This document shows, in pieces, positions 16,432-24,432 of a stretch of 64,000 nucleotides of DNA. This DNA is from Planctomycetota bacterium (GTDB taxonomy: Bacteria > Planctomycetota > Phycisphaerae > Phycisphaerales > UBA1924). The stretch lies in the NCBI GenBank assembly GCA_033763975.1, contig JANRJM010000019.1:1-64000 (forward strand), written 5' to 3'. Position 1 is the first letter of the stretch, and every line of letters begins with the position of its first letter. A model generated the notes under the pieces. That model searched no databases. It had not been told where the DNA came from and worked only from the letters and a program-made list of their open reading frames with translations. The position numbers and the translations under genes were made by a program.

Positions 16432-18432
16432 TCAGGCCGACGGCGTCGGCGTGCGGGCGTCGTCGGGCACCGGGCCGGTCCACGGGCCGCCCGGGAACTG
16501 CTTGATGCCCTCTTGCTTGAGCGCTCGCCCCGTCCCCTTCGCCACCGGGCTGCGCTCGGGGATCGAGAACTGCGCGTTGGGCAGGGCGGCGTTGTGCGCC
16601 ATCGCCACGTCCGCGGCCTTCAGCATCGTCGCGTCCGCGTTCTCGTACATCTCGCGGAACCGCGTGTAGATCTCGACCTCCGCGAGGTCAAAGAAGTGCA
16701 GCGCCGCGGCCTTGTCGCGCTGGAACTCCTGGTCCCCCGCGCCGTTGCCCGCGTGCGCCCGCATGTCCGCGTCGAGCTTCGCCAGCGTGCACGCCCACGC
16801 GTGCAGGAAGATCGCCACGTCCGCCACGCGCGCCTGCACCGCCTGGCGGTCCAGCATCGCCACGTCGTACTTCTTGCTCATCACCTTGAACTGGTAGCTG
16901 TGCTCGCGCACGAGGTTGCACAGGCGGTCCGCCACAGGACGCAGCTCGGGCAGCACCTTGTCGATCCGCGGGGCGCTCCGGCGGATCCCGAAGTACACCT
17001 CCAGCCCCAGCGGCACCGCGATCGACATGAGGCGCATGTTGAACGTCGCCTTCGCCGCACGGGCCAGGAACGTTCCCAGCGACTCGTCGGGGTCCTTCAG
17101 CAGTGTCTGCTTCACGCCCAGCATCTGCTCGGCCAGGGCCTTGCCCCCGTACCCGAAGATGTACGACTGCATCACCTCGTTGGCGCCCTCGACGATCAGG
17201 TTGATGCGCGAGTCGCGGAAGATGCGCTCGATCTCGTTCTCGGTCATGTAGCCTTCGCCGCCCATGATCTGCATGGCGTCGTTCGTCACGCGCCAGCCCA
17301 TCTCGGAGCAGAAGACCTTGCACAACGCCGTCTCGACCTGGTGGTCCTCGTCCTTGCGGTCCAGCATGCCCGTCGTCATGTACAGCACGCTGTCCATCGC
17401 ATAGTCGTACGCGCTCATGCGCGCGATGTTCCGACGCACGAGCTCCTTGTCGGCCAGGGGCGCCCCGAACTGGAAGCGCGTCATCGCCCACTTCGTCGCC
17501 TGGTCACGCGCCCGGCGCGCCCCGCCCAGCATGCCCGCCGAGAGCGTGCAGCGCCCGTAGTTCAGGCACGAGAGCGCCATCTGCAAGCCCCGCCCTTCCT
17601 GCCCGAGCAGGTGGCTCTTGTGCACGCGCACGCCGTGGAAGCGGATGCGCGCCTGCCACGTCCCCCGGATGCCGCACTTGCTGCGGTTCTTCTGGAAGAC
17701 CTCCACGCCCTGCATCCACGGGTGCACGACGATCGCGGAGATCTTCCCCTTGCCGTCGGCACGCTTCTCGCGGCACATGACCGTGAACAGGCTCGAGAGC
17801 GCCCCCGACGTCGCCCACTTCTTCTCGCCCGTGATCAGGTAGTAGTCGCCGTCACGCTCGAAGTACGTCTCCTGCCCGCCCGCGTCGCACCCGACGTTGG
17901 GCTCGCTCAGGCAGAACGCGCTCAGCCAGTCCTTCGCCAGGTGCGGGAGCCACTTCTTCTTCTGTTCCTCGTTGCCGAAGAGCATGACGGCCTTGCAGCC
18001 GATCGACTGGTGCGCCGACACCATGACCGCCGTCGACCCGCAGTACATCCCGATCCGCTCGAGCACGCGGTTGTAGCTGGTGATGCCCATGCCCAGCCCG
18101 CCGTACTCCTTCGAGATCGTCATCCCCAGCACGCCCAGGTCGAACAGGCGCCGCACGACCCAGTCGGGGATCTCCTGCTCCTGGTCGATCAGGATCGACG
18201 GGTGCTCGTTCCGCAGATACTCGTCGAGGCGGGCGAGCAACTGGTCGCACTCGGCCTGCTCGCGCGCGTCCATCGCGGGGTACGGAAAGTAGAAGTCCTC
18301 CTTGAGCTTGCCCCAGAAGAGGTTCTTCACCGCGCCCATCTTGGTGGGCTCTGCCCCGAGCCATTCCTCGGCTTCCTCGAGCAGCTTGCGGTCCGCTTCC
18401 TTGATGCCCTTGAGGTTCTTGAGGTCGGCCAT
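16432..18432 (-). CDS. Acyl-CoA dehydrogenase, long form
   Basis: A 666-residue flavoprotein oxidising acyl-CoA to trans-2-enoyl-CoA. Family signatures: CLSEPNVGCDAGGQET, WATSGALSSLFTVM, the FAD-loop FQFGAPLADKELVR, and IMGGEGYMTENEIERIFRD followed by the catalytic Glu region LIVEGANEVMQSYIFG. It exceeds ordinary 380-residue enzymes by an N-terminal 70 residues and a helical C-terminal domain of about 190 residues, as in VLCAD/ACAD9-type enzymes. The ATG follows a good Shine-Dalgarno (AAAGGAAG). It lies 31 bp after the enoyl-CoA hydratase gene, forming a beta-oxidation pair. Confidence 0.93.
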   Translation of the reverse strand: MADLKNLKGIKEADRKLLEEAEEWLGAEPTKMGAVKNLFWGKLKEDFYFPYPAMDAREQAECDQLLARLDEYLRNEHPSILIDQEQEIPDWVVRRLFDLGVLGMTISKEYGGLGMGITSYNRVLERIGMYCGSTAVMVSAHQSIGCKAVMLFGNEEQKKKWLPHLAKDWLSAFCLSEPNVGCDAGGQETYFERDGDYYLITGEKKWATSGALSSLFTVMCREKRADGKGKISAIVVHPWMQGVEVFQKNRSKCGIRGTWQARIRFHGVRVHKSHLLGQEGRGLQMALSCLNYGRCTLSAGMLGGARRARDQATKWAMTRFQFGAPLADKELVRRNIARMSAYDYAMDSVLYMTTGMLDRKDEDHQVETALCKVFCSEMGWRVTNDAMQIMGGEGYMTENEIERIFRDSRINLIVEGANEVMQSYIFGYGGKALAEQMLGVKQTLLKDPDESLGTFLARAAKATFNMRLMSIAVPLGLEVYFGIRRSAPRIDKVLPELRPVADRLCNLVREHSYQFKVMSKKYDVAMLDRQAVQARVADVAIFLHAWACTLAKLDADMRAHAGNGAGDQEFQRDKAAALHFFDLAEVEIYTRFREMYENADATMLKAADVAMAHNAALPNAQFSIPERSPVAKGTGRALKQEGIKQFPGGPWTGPVPDDARTPTPSA

Positions 18433-18463
18433 GGGTCTTCCTTTCGAGCGAACGTCCGGTGAA

Positions 18464-19381
18464 CTACTTCTTCGCGGATTTCTCGAAGAACGCGTTGATC
18501 GCCTGCCTGCCCGCGGGCGTCGAGCGGAGTCGGACGAGCTCCCGCCGCTCGACCTCCAGCGCCGCCTGCCAGCCCTGCGCCAGCCCGGCGTCGACCGCGT
18601 GCGCCACCGCACGCCCCGAGTCGGTCCCGCCGATCTCGTCGCGCACCCGCTCCATCGCGCTCAGCGCCGCCGGCGCACGGTCCGCCCGCCCGATCCAGCG
18701 CAGCGGCGCGCCGTCGCGCGCCCGCGCCCCCGTCTGCCGGGCGAGCACCCAGCGGCACGCCGTCTCGCGCAGCGACGACGCCGACTCGGCGACGTCGTCG
18801 AACACACCCGCCTCGCGCGCTTCGTCGAACGTCAGGGGCTTCCCGCTCGCGGTCCGCCGGATCGCTTCGGCCGGGTCCAGGCGCGCCGGCAGCAGGTTCG
18901 TCCCGCCCCAGCCCGGGCAGATCGACAGCCCCGCCTCGGGAAGCCCGACCGGGTACGCCTTCGCCGCGGGCGCGCCGATGAGCCCGTCGCAGTGCATCGC
19001 GATCTCGAGCCCGCCCCCCAGGGCGGCCCCATGAATCGCGGCGGCGGTCGGATACGGGAGCGCGCTCAACATCCCGAATACCTTCGACCCGTACGCCAGG
19101 TACCGATGCAGCGCCTCATCATCGAGATCGCGGATCGCCGTCAGGTCGGCCCCCGCGATGAACGCCCGCTCCGCGTTCGACGCCAGCACCAGCCCGCGCA
19201 GGTCGCCCGGCAGCGCGTGCACCGCCGCCTCGATCGCCCGGATGAGCGCCAGGTCCAGCACCACCACGGGGCGTCCGGCCTGCTCGAGCGACAGCACCGC
19301 GACCCCGGCGAGAGGGCCGCTCCGCTCGATCTGCACCGGTAGCGTCGGCGTCACTGCATCAATACCCCATTGGCCGGTCAT
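18464..19381 (-). CDS. Enoyl-CoA hydratase/isomerase family protein
   Basis: A 305-residue crotonase-fold protein. The oxyanion-hole segments are visible: SNAERAFIAGADLTAI (about 66-80) and AIHGAALGGGLEIAMHCDGLIG (about 110-130), then LPEAGLSICPGWGGT. The residue after the pro-glycine turn is consistent with hydratase/isomerase activity. ATG 19381 is chosen; TACCAT on the minus strand (19403-19408) would give a leader of about 15 nt. An in-frame start at 19444 adds 21 residues upstream of this box. It heads the operon with acyl-CoA dehydrogenase and points to fatty-acid or branched-chain breakdown. Confidence 0.9.
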   Translation of the reverse strand: MTGQWGIDAVTPTLPVQIERSGPLAGVAVLSLEQAGRPVVVLDLALIRAIEAAVHALPGDLRGLVLASNAERAFIAGADLTAIRDLDDEALHRYLAYGSKVFGMLSALPYPTAAAIHGAALGGGLEIAMHCDGLIGAPAAKAYPVGLPEAGLSICPGWGGTNLLPARLDPAEAIRRTASGKPLTFDEAREAGVFDDVAESASSLRETACRWVLARQTGARARDGAPLRWIGRADRAPAALSAMERVRDEIGGTDSGRAVAHAVDAGLAQGWQAALEVERRELVRLRSTPAGRQAINAFFEKSAKK

Positions 19382-19474
19382 CGCCCCGAAGCCCGGCGTC
19401 GCATGGTAGAGCCTCGGAGCGTGCGGACCAAACCGAACCGACACGTGTTCGTGGCCTGGGCGCTCGCGCGGGCG

Positions 19475-19480
19475 TACGAT
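19475..19480 (+). promoter_or_regulatory. -10 box of tRNA-Leu
   Basis: TACGAT ends 14 nt before the first base of tRNA-Leu, a normal distance for a short 5' leader removed by RNase P. Confidence 0.45.
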
Positions 19481-19494
19481 GAGACCGATTCCCC

Positions 19495-19578
19495 GCGGCT
19501 GTGGCGGAATTGGCAGACGCGCTAGATTCAGGTTCTAGTGGGGTCACACCCGTGGAGGTTCAAGTCCTCTCAGCCGCA
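19495..19578 (+). tRNA. tRNA-Leu (anticodon CAG)
   Basis: An 84-nt class II tRNA. The acceptor GCGGCTG pairs with CAGCCGC (19571-19577) with discriminator A. The anticodon stem CTAGA/TCTAG encloses the loop TTCAGGT, giving CAG at 19529-19531. A long variable arm and the T-loop GTTCAAG follow. CCA is not encoded. CAG reads the CTG codon, the dominant Leu codon in this GC-rich DNA. Confidence 0.96.
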
Positions 19579-19692
19579 TTCGCGGCCCGTCCCGTCCGGG
19601 GCGGGCCGCTGTTGTTTTTGGAGTGCCCGACCCCCACGGCCCGCGCCGCGGCCTGTCGGCGGCCTGCCCCCCGGTTCTCGGGCCTTCGCCGG

Positions 19693-19698
19693 TACACT
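19693..19698 (+). promoter_or_regulatory. -10 box, leaderless spacing
   Basis: TACACT lies 7 nt before the ATG at 19706; no Shine-Dalgarno sequence is present. Confidence 0.5.
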
Positions 19699-19705
19699 CG
19701 CCCCG

Positions 19706-20725
19706 ATGGGAACCGTGCTGGCGGGAATCGACGAGGCCGGGTACGGCCCGCTGCTGGGCCCGCTGTGCGTCGGGCTCGCCGTGCTCCGTGCGCCCGGGCA
19801 CGACGGGCCGGTGCCTGACATGTGGAAACTGCTGAAGGCCGGCGTCTGCCGCGAGCCCGGACGCGGGGGCGCCACCGACCGCCTGGGCCGCGTGCCGATC
19901 GCGGACTCCAAGGAACTCAAGCTCTCTAACGCCGTCACCACCACGCACCCGCTCGTGCACCTGGAGCGAGGCGTGCTCGCGTTCCTCCGCGCGACGGGGC
20001 GGGTGATCCCGCAGACCGACGCCGACCTGTTCGACGCGCTGGGCGTGTGCACGAACTCGCCAGGGTGCTACCGGGTGGACGCGCTGCCCGTGCCCGGGGC
20101 GCTCTCGCGGGGCGAGGCGGACATCGCCGCGGCGACCGTCGAGCGCGCGCTCGGCGGCGCCGGGTGCGCCGCGCTCTCGCTGCGCGCCGACGTCACGTGG
20201 GAGCCCGGGTTCAACGGCGTCGTGCGCAGCACGGGCAACAAGGGCGAGGCGACCATCGCCGCCATCGGTCGCCTCCTCCGCACCGTCTGGGAGACCTGCG
20301 CCGAGTGCGTCGACGCCGACGGCTCGCCCCGGCGACTGGGCATCGTCTGCGACCGGCTCGGCGGGCGCACCAGCTACGCCGGCGTGCTGGCGGCGGTCGT
20401 CCCCGGCTGCACCGTGACGGTCATCGAAGAAGGCCCGGCGCGCAGCCGTTACGTCGTGGAATGCGGCACGCGCCGGGCGGGCGTCTCGTTCCTCACCGAG
20501 GGCGAGCGGGCGCACCTGCCCGTCGCGCTCGCGTCGATGGTCGCGAAGTACACCCGCGAACTCGCGATGCGCCGGTTCAACGCGTTCTGGGGCGAGCGCG
20601 CCCGCGCACGCGGCGTCGAACTGCGCCCCACCGCGGGCTATCGCCAGGACGCGCACCGGTGGCTCTCGGATGTCGGCGACCTCATGACCGGCGACGAGCG
20701 TGCCCAACTCGTGAGGATCGCGTGA
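19706..20725 (+). CDS. Enlarged RNase HII-like protein
   Basis: A 339-residue protein starting with GIDEAGYGPLLGPL, the catalytic DEAG motif of RNase HII, followed by IADSKELKLS (the DSK motif) near residue 70. Near the end SMVAKYTRELAMRRFNAF and AGYRQDAHRW resemble the AKVxRD and GY...H segments of the family. It is about 130 residues longer than typical RNase HII because of a middle insertion, so it is a divergent branch; cleavage of RNA in RNA-DNA hybrids is inferred, not certain. It overlaps ribD by 4 nt (GTGA). Confidence 0.75.
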   Translation: MGTVLAGIDEAGYGPLLGPLCVGLAVLRAPGHDGPVPDMWKLLKAGVCREPGRGGATDRLGRVPIADSKELKLSNAVTTTHPLVHLERGVLAFLRATGRVIPQTDADLFDALGVCTNSPGCYRVDALPVPGALSRGEADIAAATVERALGGAGCAALSLRADVTWEPGFNGVVRSTGNKGEATIAAIGRLLRTVWETCAECVDADGSPRRLGIVCDRLGGRTSYAGVLAAVVPGCTVTVIEEGPARSRYVVECGTRRAGVSFLTEGERAHLPVALASMVAKYTRELAMRRFNAFWGERARARGVELRPTAGYRQDAHRWLSDVGDLMTGDERAQLVRIA

Positions 20726-21915
20726 GCACGCCTCCCCACCCGCGGCCGAACGACCCGCGCCCGAACAACCGGCGCTTCCTCGAACTCGCCGCCCGCGCGG
20801 GGCTGCGCGGGTTCGGACGTGTCGAGCCCAACCCGATGGTGGGGGCGGTGCTCGTGCGCGACGGCGTTGTGCTCGGCATCGGGCACCACCGGCGGTTCGG
20901 GGGCGTGCACGCCGAGCGCGCCGCGATCGACGCCGCCCGCGGGAACGGGCACGACCTCCGCGGCGCGACGCTCTACGTCACCCTCGAGCCCTGCGCCGCC
21001 CCGGGACGCAACCCGCCCTGCACCGGGCTCGTGCTCGACGCCGGCATCGCAGAGGTGGTCTACGCGCGCTCCGACCCGCATCCGCAGAAGGGGGGCGGGG
21101 CGGCCCTGCTCCGCGACGCGGGCGTCACCGTGCGCCTCTGCACCGATAGCCCGCTCGCGAGCGGGCTCGCCGAGCCGTTCATCAAGCGCACGACCACCGA
21201 CCAGCCCTGGGTCATCGCCAAGTGGGCGCAGACCATCGACGGGCGCGTCGCCACCCGCAGCGGCGAGAGCAAGTGGATCTCCGGCGAGCGCGCCCGCCGG
21301 CGCGTCCACGCCTTGCGCACCCGCGTCGACGCCATCCTCACCGGCAGCGGCACTGTGATCGCCGACGATCCGCAGCTCACGCCGCGCAACGTGACGGTCG
21401 TGCGCCGGCCCGTCCGCGTCGTCGCCGACACCGACCTCGACATCCCGGCGCACAGCGCGCTCGTCCGCACGGCCCGCGAGACGCCCACCTGCATCCTGTG
21501 CGATCGCGAGCTGCTCACCGCGTCCATCGCCGCCCGCGTCCGGGGCGACCTTCAGGACGCCGGCGTGCGACTCATCGGCGTCCGCGCGTCGGCCAACGGG
21601 CGCGGCATCGACCTGCGCGACGCGCTCGCCGCCCTGCGGCGCGAAATGAACGTCTCCACCGTGCTCGTCGAGGCCGGCCCCGGCCTCGTCGGGGGCCTCA
21701 TCGACGCCGACCTCGTCGACGAGGCGGTCGTGTACATCGCGCCGCTGCTGCTGGGCGACGAACTCGCCCGCGCCGTCGCGGTGGGGCGCGTCGCCGAGTC
21801 GCTCAGCGCCGCCCGGCGCCTCACGCTGTGGCGATCGAAGGTGGTGGGGGGCGACGTCGAACTCACCTACCGCCGGGACGTCCCGCCGCGCGACCACCGC
21901 ACGAGCCCGTCCTGA
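20722..21915 (+). CDS. ribD: Riboflavin biosynthesis deaminase/reductase RibD
   Basis: A 397-residue bifunctional enzyme for steps two and three of riboflavin synthesis. The N-terminal deaminase has the zinc motif HAERAAI and PCAAPGRNPPC (about 60-100). The C-terminal reductase begins with WVIAKWAQTIDGRVATRSGESKWI-type sequence and has VLVEAGPGLVGGLIDADLVDE near 315-335. Start GTG 20722 overlaps the previous stop. The gene ends inside the convergent ygfZ by 49 bp. The lumazine synthase gene ribH is far away at 56.6 kb, so riboflavin genes are dispersed. Confidence 0.95.
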   Translation: MSTPPHPRPNDPRPNNRRFLELAARAGLRGFGRVEPNPMVGAVLVRDGVVLGIGHHRRFGGVHAERAAIDAARGNGHDLRGATLYVTLEPCAAPGRNPPCTGLVLDAGIAEVVYARSDPHPQKGGGAALLRDAGVTVRLCTDSPLASGLAEPFIKRTTTDQPWVIAKWAQTIDGRVATRSGESKWISGERARRRVHALRTRVDAILTGSGTVIADDPQLTPRNVTVVRRPVRVVADTDLDIPAHSALVRTARETPTCILCDRELLTASIAARVRGDLQDAGVRLIGVRASANGRGIDLRDALAALRREMNVSTVLVEAGPGLVGGLIDADLVDEAVVYIAPLLLGDELARAVAVGRVAESLSAARRLTLWRSKVVGGDVELTYRRDVPPRDHRTSPS

Positions 21916-22997
21916 ACGACGCCCCGCATCGGGCGCGCCTCGCCGCCCGCGATCAGCACCGTGCCGGGCGATGCGTACGCCGCCTTCACCGAGGCCAGCG
22001 CGATCGGCTCGGCCGAGCGCATCGGCGACAGGCACGAACTCGACACCGCGCCCACGACCTCGGCGGGCGAGGCCTCGGGCGCGAGCGTGGCGCCCGACTC
22101 GGCCAGCACCGGCGGCTCGTCCTCGCCGGCGAGCACCCGCTCGAACACGATCGAGACCAGCGCCTGCTTCAGCGCCTTGCGCGCGTGCATCCGCGCGACG
22201 ACCTCCTGCCCCAGATAGCACCCCTTCGTGAACGACACGCGATCGCCCAGCACGCCGGTCTCCGCGGGCAGGCTCTCGGGCCCGAAGTCGATGTTGTACA
22301 CCGGCGTCCCGCCCTCGATGCGCGCGATGTTCCACGCGTGCCACCCCGCGGCACGGGGACGTCCGGCGGAAGACGCGAGCAGCGCCGCGTACGCCGCGGG
22401 CGCACCGGCGACCGGCGCGATCATCTCGAACCCCGGGTCGCCGGTCGTGTCCTCGCGGAACACCAGCACGTTCACCCCACCGATCGGCACCTCCGCGCAG
22501 CGATCCGGGAGCAGGTCGGCCTCGCCCAGCACGCGCGCCGCCTCCGGGCCGTGCACGCTCATGCGGTGCGTCGCATCCGAGACATCCGTGATCGTCACGT
22601 CCTCGGCGATGACGTAGTGCGACAGCGTCTCGACCACGCGGCGTGCCGCGAGCACATCGACCTCCAGCAGCACCCGGTCCTCGCGCACCAGCACGCGCAG
22701 GTCGGCGTCGACGCGCCCCTTCTTGTTCAGCCAGAAACTCCGGCGCACGTCCCCGGTCGAGACCCCCGCGAGCTCCTGCGTCAGCATCCGGTTCAGGAAC
22801 TCGAGCCGGTCGCCCCCGCGCACCTCCACCACGCCCCGCTGCGGGCAGTCGAGCACCACCGCGTGCTTGCGCAGCCACGCGTACTCGATCTCGACGGCGT
22901 CCCACGCCGCCGCCACGTCCGCGCCGTCGTCCCCGCCGTAGCGAAGAACCAGCGCGGGCGCGGGCGGCGTGGCGAGGATCGGGCTCGGTCGGGCCAT
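21867..22997 (-). CDS. ygfZ: YgfZ/GcvT-like folate-binding protein
   Basis: A 376-residue aminomethyltransferase-fold protein. The diagnostic motif KGCYLGQEVVARMHARKALKQ is present near residue 265 (here the cysteine motif KGCYxGQE). YgfZ (IBA57) proteins bind folate and help maintain Fe-S enzymes such as MiaB. The N-terminus contains QRGVVEVRGGDRLEFLNRM, as in the family. It is back to back with folP, another folate gene, with only 26 bp between start codons. The start ATG lies 5 nt after a TACCCT box. Confidence 0.9.
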   Translation of the reverse strand: MARPSPILATPPAPALVLRYGGDDGADVAAAWDAVEIEYAWLRKHAVVLDCPQRGVVEVRGGDRLEFLNRMLTQELAGVSTGDVRRSFWLNKKGRVDADLRVLVREDRVLLEVDVLAARRVVETLSHYVIAEDVTITDVSDATHRMSVHGPEAARVLGEADLLPDRCAEVPIGGVNVLVFREDTTGDPGFEMIAPVAGAPAAYAALLASSAGRPRAAGWHAWNIARIEGGTPVYNIDFGPESLPAETGVLGDRVSFTKGCYLGQEVVARMHARKALKQALVSIVFERVLAGEDEPPVLAESGATLAPEASPAEVVGAVSSSCLSPMRSAEPIALASVKAAYASPGTVLIAGGEARPMRGVVQDGLVRWSRGGTSRR

Positions 22998-23002
22998 GGC
23001 TC

Positions 23003-23008
23003 AGGGTA
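23003..23008 (-). promoter_or_regulatory. -10 box of ygfZ, leaderless spacing
   Basis: On the minus strand TACCCT ends 5 nt before the ygfZ ATG. It is only 4 bp from the oppositely oriented folP -10 box, so the two promoters must overlap. Confidence 0.5.
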
Positions 23009-23012
23009 CCCG

Positions 23013-23018
23013 TACCAT
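23013..23018 (+). promoter_or_regulatory. -10 box of folP, leaderless spacing
   Basis: TACCAT ends 5 nt before GTG 23024. Any -35 contact for this promoter would fall in the first codons of ygfZ. Confidence 0.5.
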
Positions 23019-23023
23019 CGGGC

Positions 23024-23944
23024 GTGCCCAGTTCACCAGTCCCCGAATGGCGCCTCTCGCCGTCCCGCACCCTCGTGCTCGACCGCCCGCGCCTGCTGGG
23101 GATCCTGAACGCGACGCCCGACAGTTTCGCCGACGGCGGGCGACACGACGACCCGATCGCCGCCCGAGATCACGCCGCCCGGATGCTCGCCGACGGCGCC
23201 GACGCGATCGACCTCGGAGGCGAATCCACGCGTCCCGGGGCGGCGTCGGTGCCGGTGGATGAGCAGATCCGGCGCGTCGTGCCGGTGGTGCGCGCGATCC
23301 GCGCCCTCGCCGGCGACGCCGGACGCGTGCCCATCACGATCGACACCACGCGCGCCCCCGTCGCGCGGGCGGCTCTCGACGCCGGGGCCGACACCGTCAA
23401 CGACGTCTCCGCCGGCGCCGACGACCCCGACATGCTCCCGCTGGTGGCCCGCGCGGGCTGTGGCGTGATTCTCATGCACCGCGCGCGCCCGCCGCGCGAG
23501 GACGTGTACTCCGACCGCTACGAGCGGCCTGTGCTGGCGGGCGATGTCGTGCACGCCGTTCGGGCGTACCTCGAGGCCGCCCTCGCGCGAGCGATCGCAC
23601 ACGGCGTCGCGCCCGCGTGCGTCATGGGAGATCCGGGTCTGGGTTTCGGGAAGACCGTGGAGCAGAACCTGGCGCTGCTGCGCGCGGGCGGGACCTGCCT
23701 TCCGCCGGGCGTCCCGCTGCTCTCAGCCCTCAGCCGCAAGAGCTTCGTAGGGCGCGTGTCGCTGGGGCGAGATTCGACGCCCGACGAGCGTCTGGCCGGG
23801 ACCCTGGCGCTGAGCCTGGCGCACCTGGCGGCCGGGGCGAAGGTGTTCCGGGTGCACGACGTCGCCCCGCACGCGGCGATCTTCCGCGCATGGCGCGAGG
23901 CCGGTGCCCCGCACGCCCCCGCGGGAAGCGGCGCGGGCGTATAA
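23024..23944 (+). CDS. folP: Dihydropteroate synthase
   Basis: A 306-residue TIM-barrel enzyme joining p-aminobenzoate to dihydropterin pyrophosphate in folate synthesis. Signatures: LLGILNATPDSFADGG (about residue 25), AIDLGGESTRPGA (about 60), ITIDTTRAPVARAAL, and the phosphate/pterin motif ALSRKSFVGRV near 240. The GTG start at 23024 is chosen from the TACCAT box and because upstream sequence is ygfZ antisense. Its stop codon overlaps a perfect TATAAT that probably drives trxA. Confidence 0.96.
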   Translation: MPSSPVPEWRLSPSRTLVLDRPRLLGILNATPDSFADGGRHDDPIAARDHAARMLADGADAIDLGGESTRPGAASVPVDEQIRRVVPVVRAIRALAGDAGRVPITIDTTRAPVARAALDAGADTVNDVSAGADDPDMLPLVARAGCGVILMHRARPPREDVYSDRYERPVLAGDVVHAVRAYLEAALARAIAHGVAPACVMGDPGLGFGKTVEQNLALLRAGGTCLPPGVPLLSALSRKSFVGRVSLGRDSTPDERLAGTLALSLAHLAAGAKVFRVHDVAPHAAIFRAWREAGAPHAPAGSGAGV

Positions 23945-23945
23945 T
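23940..23945 (+). promoter_or_regulatory. Consensus TATAAT upstream of trxA
   Basis: A perfect -10 consensus overlaps the folP stop codon (TAA 23942-23944). Initiation a few bases later would give a leader of about 85 nt for thioredoxin, which, unlike many genes here, also has a Shine-Dalgarno. No clear -35 is visible. Confidence 0.6.
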
Positions 23946-24038
23946 GCGCATTGCACGTCCGTCGGCGGCCTCGCCGCGGACCATCTGAACCGAACACCAC
24001 CACGAGGCCGCCCGCGAGCCTCCGCACGGGGAATGAAC

Positions 24039-24374
24039 ATGGCCAGCGACAACGTGAAGGAGTTCACCGACGCGAACTTCGACGCCGAAGTTCTCGGGTC
24101 GTCGCAGCCGGTGCTGGTCGACTTCTGGGCGGAGTGGTGCATGCCCTGCCGCAACCTCGCCCCGATCATCGACGCCGTCGCCACCGACCTCGCCGGCAAG
24201 GCGAAGGTCGGCAAGGTCGACGTCGACGCCAACCGCACGGTCGCGATGAAGTACGGCATCACCGCCATCCCCACCGTGCTCGTCTTCAAGGGCGGGCAGG
24301 TCGCCAAGAAGTTCGTGGGATTCAAGAAGAAGGACGAGCTGGTCGCGGCCCTCGCCGAGGCCGGCGCCGTCTGA
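24039..24374 (+). CDS. trxA: Thioredoxin with CMPC active site
   Basis: A 111-residue thioredoxin: VLVDFWAEWCMPCRNLAPIID, VGKVDVDANRTVAMKYGITAIPTVLVFKGG with the cis-proline, and a normal C-terminal helix. The active-site dipeptide between the cysteines is Met-Pro rather than the usual Gly-Pro, which should shift redox potential. A GGGGA Shine-Dalgarno precedes ATG 24039 by 6 nt; an in-frame ATG at 24033 overlaps the ribosome site and is less likely. Confidence 0.93.
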   Translation: MASDNVKEFTDANFDAEVLGSSQPVLVDFWAEWCMPCRNLAPIIDAVATDLAGKAKVGKVDVDANRTVAMKYGITAIPTVLVFKGGQVAKKFVGFKKKDELVAALAEAGAV

Positions 24375-24432
24375 GAATCGTCAGCCTGCGGTCCCGATCG
24401 TCTTTACGCCGGGTCCGCCGGAGCCGCTCCGC

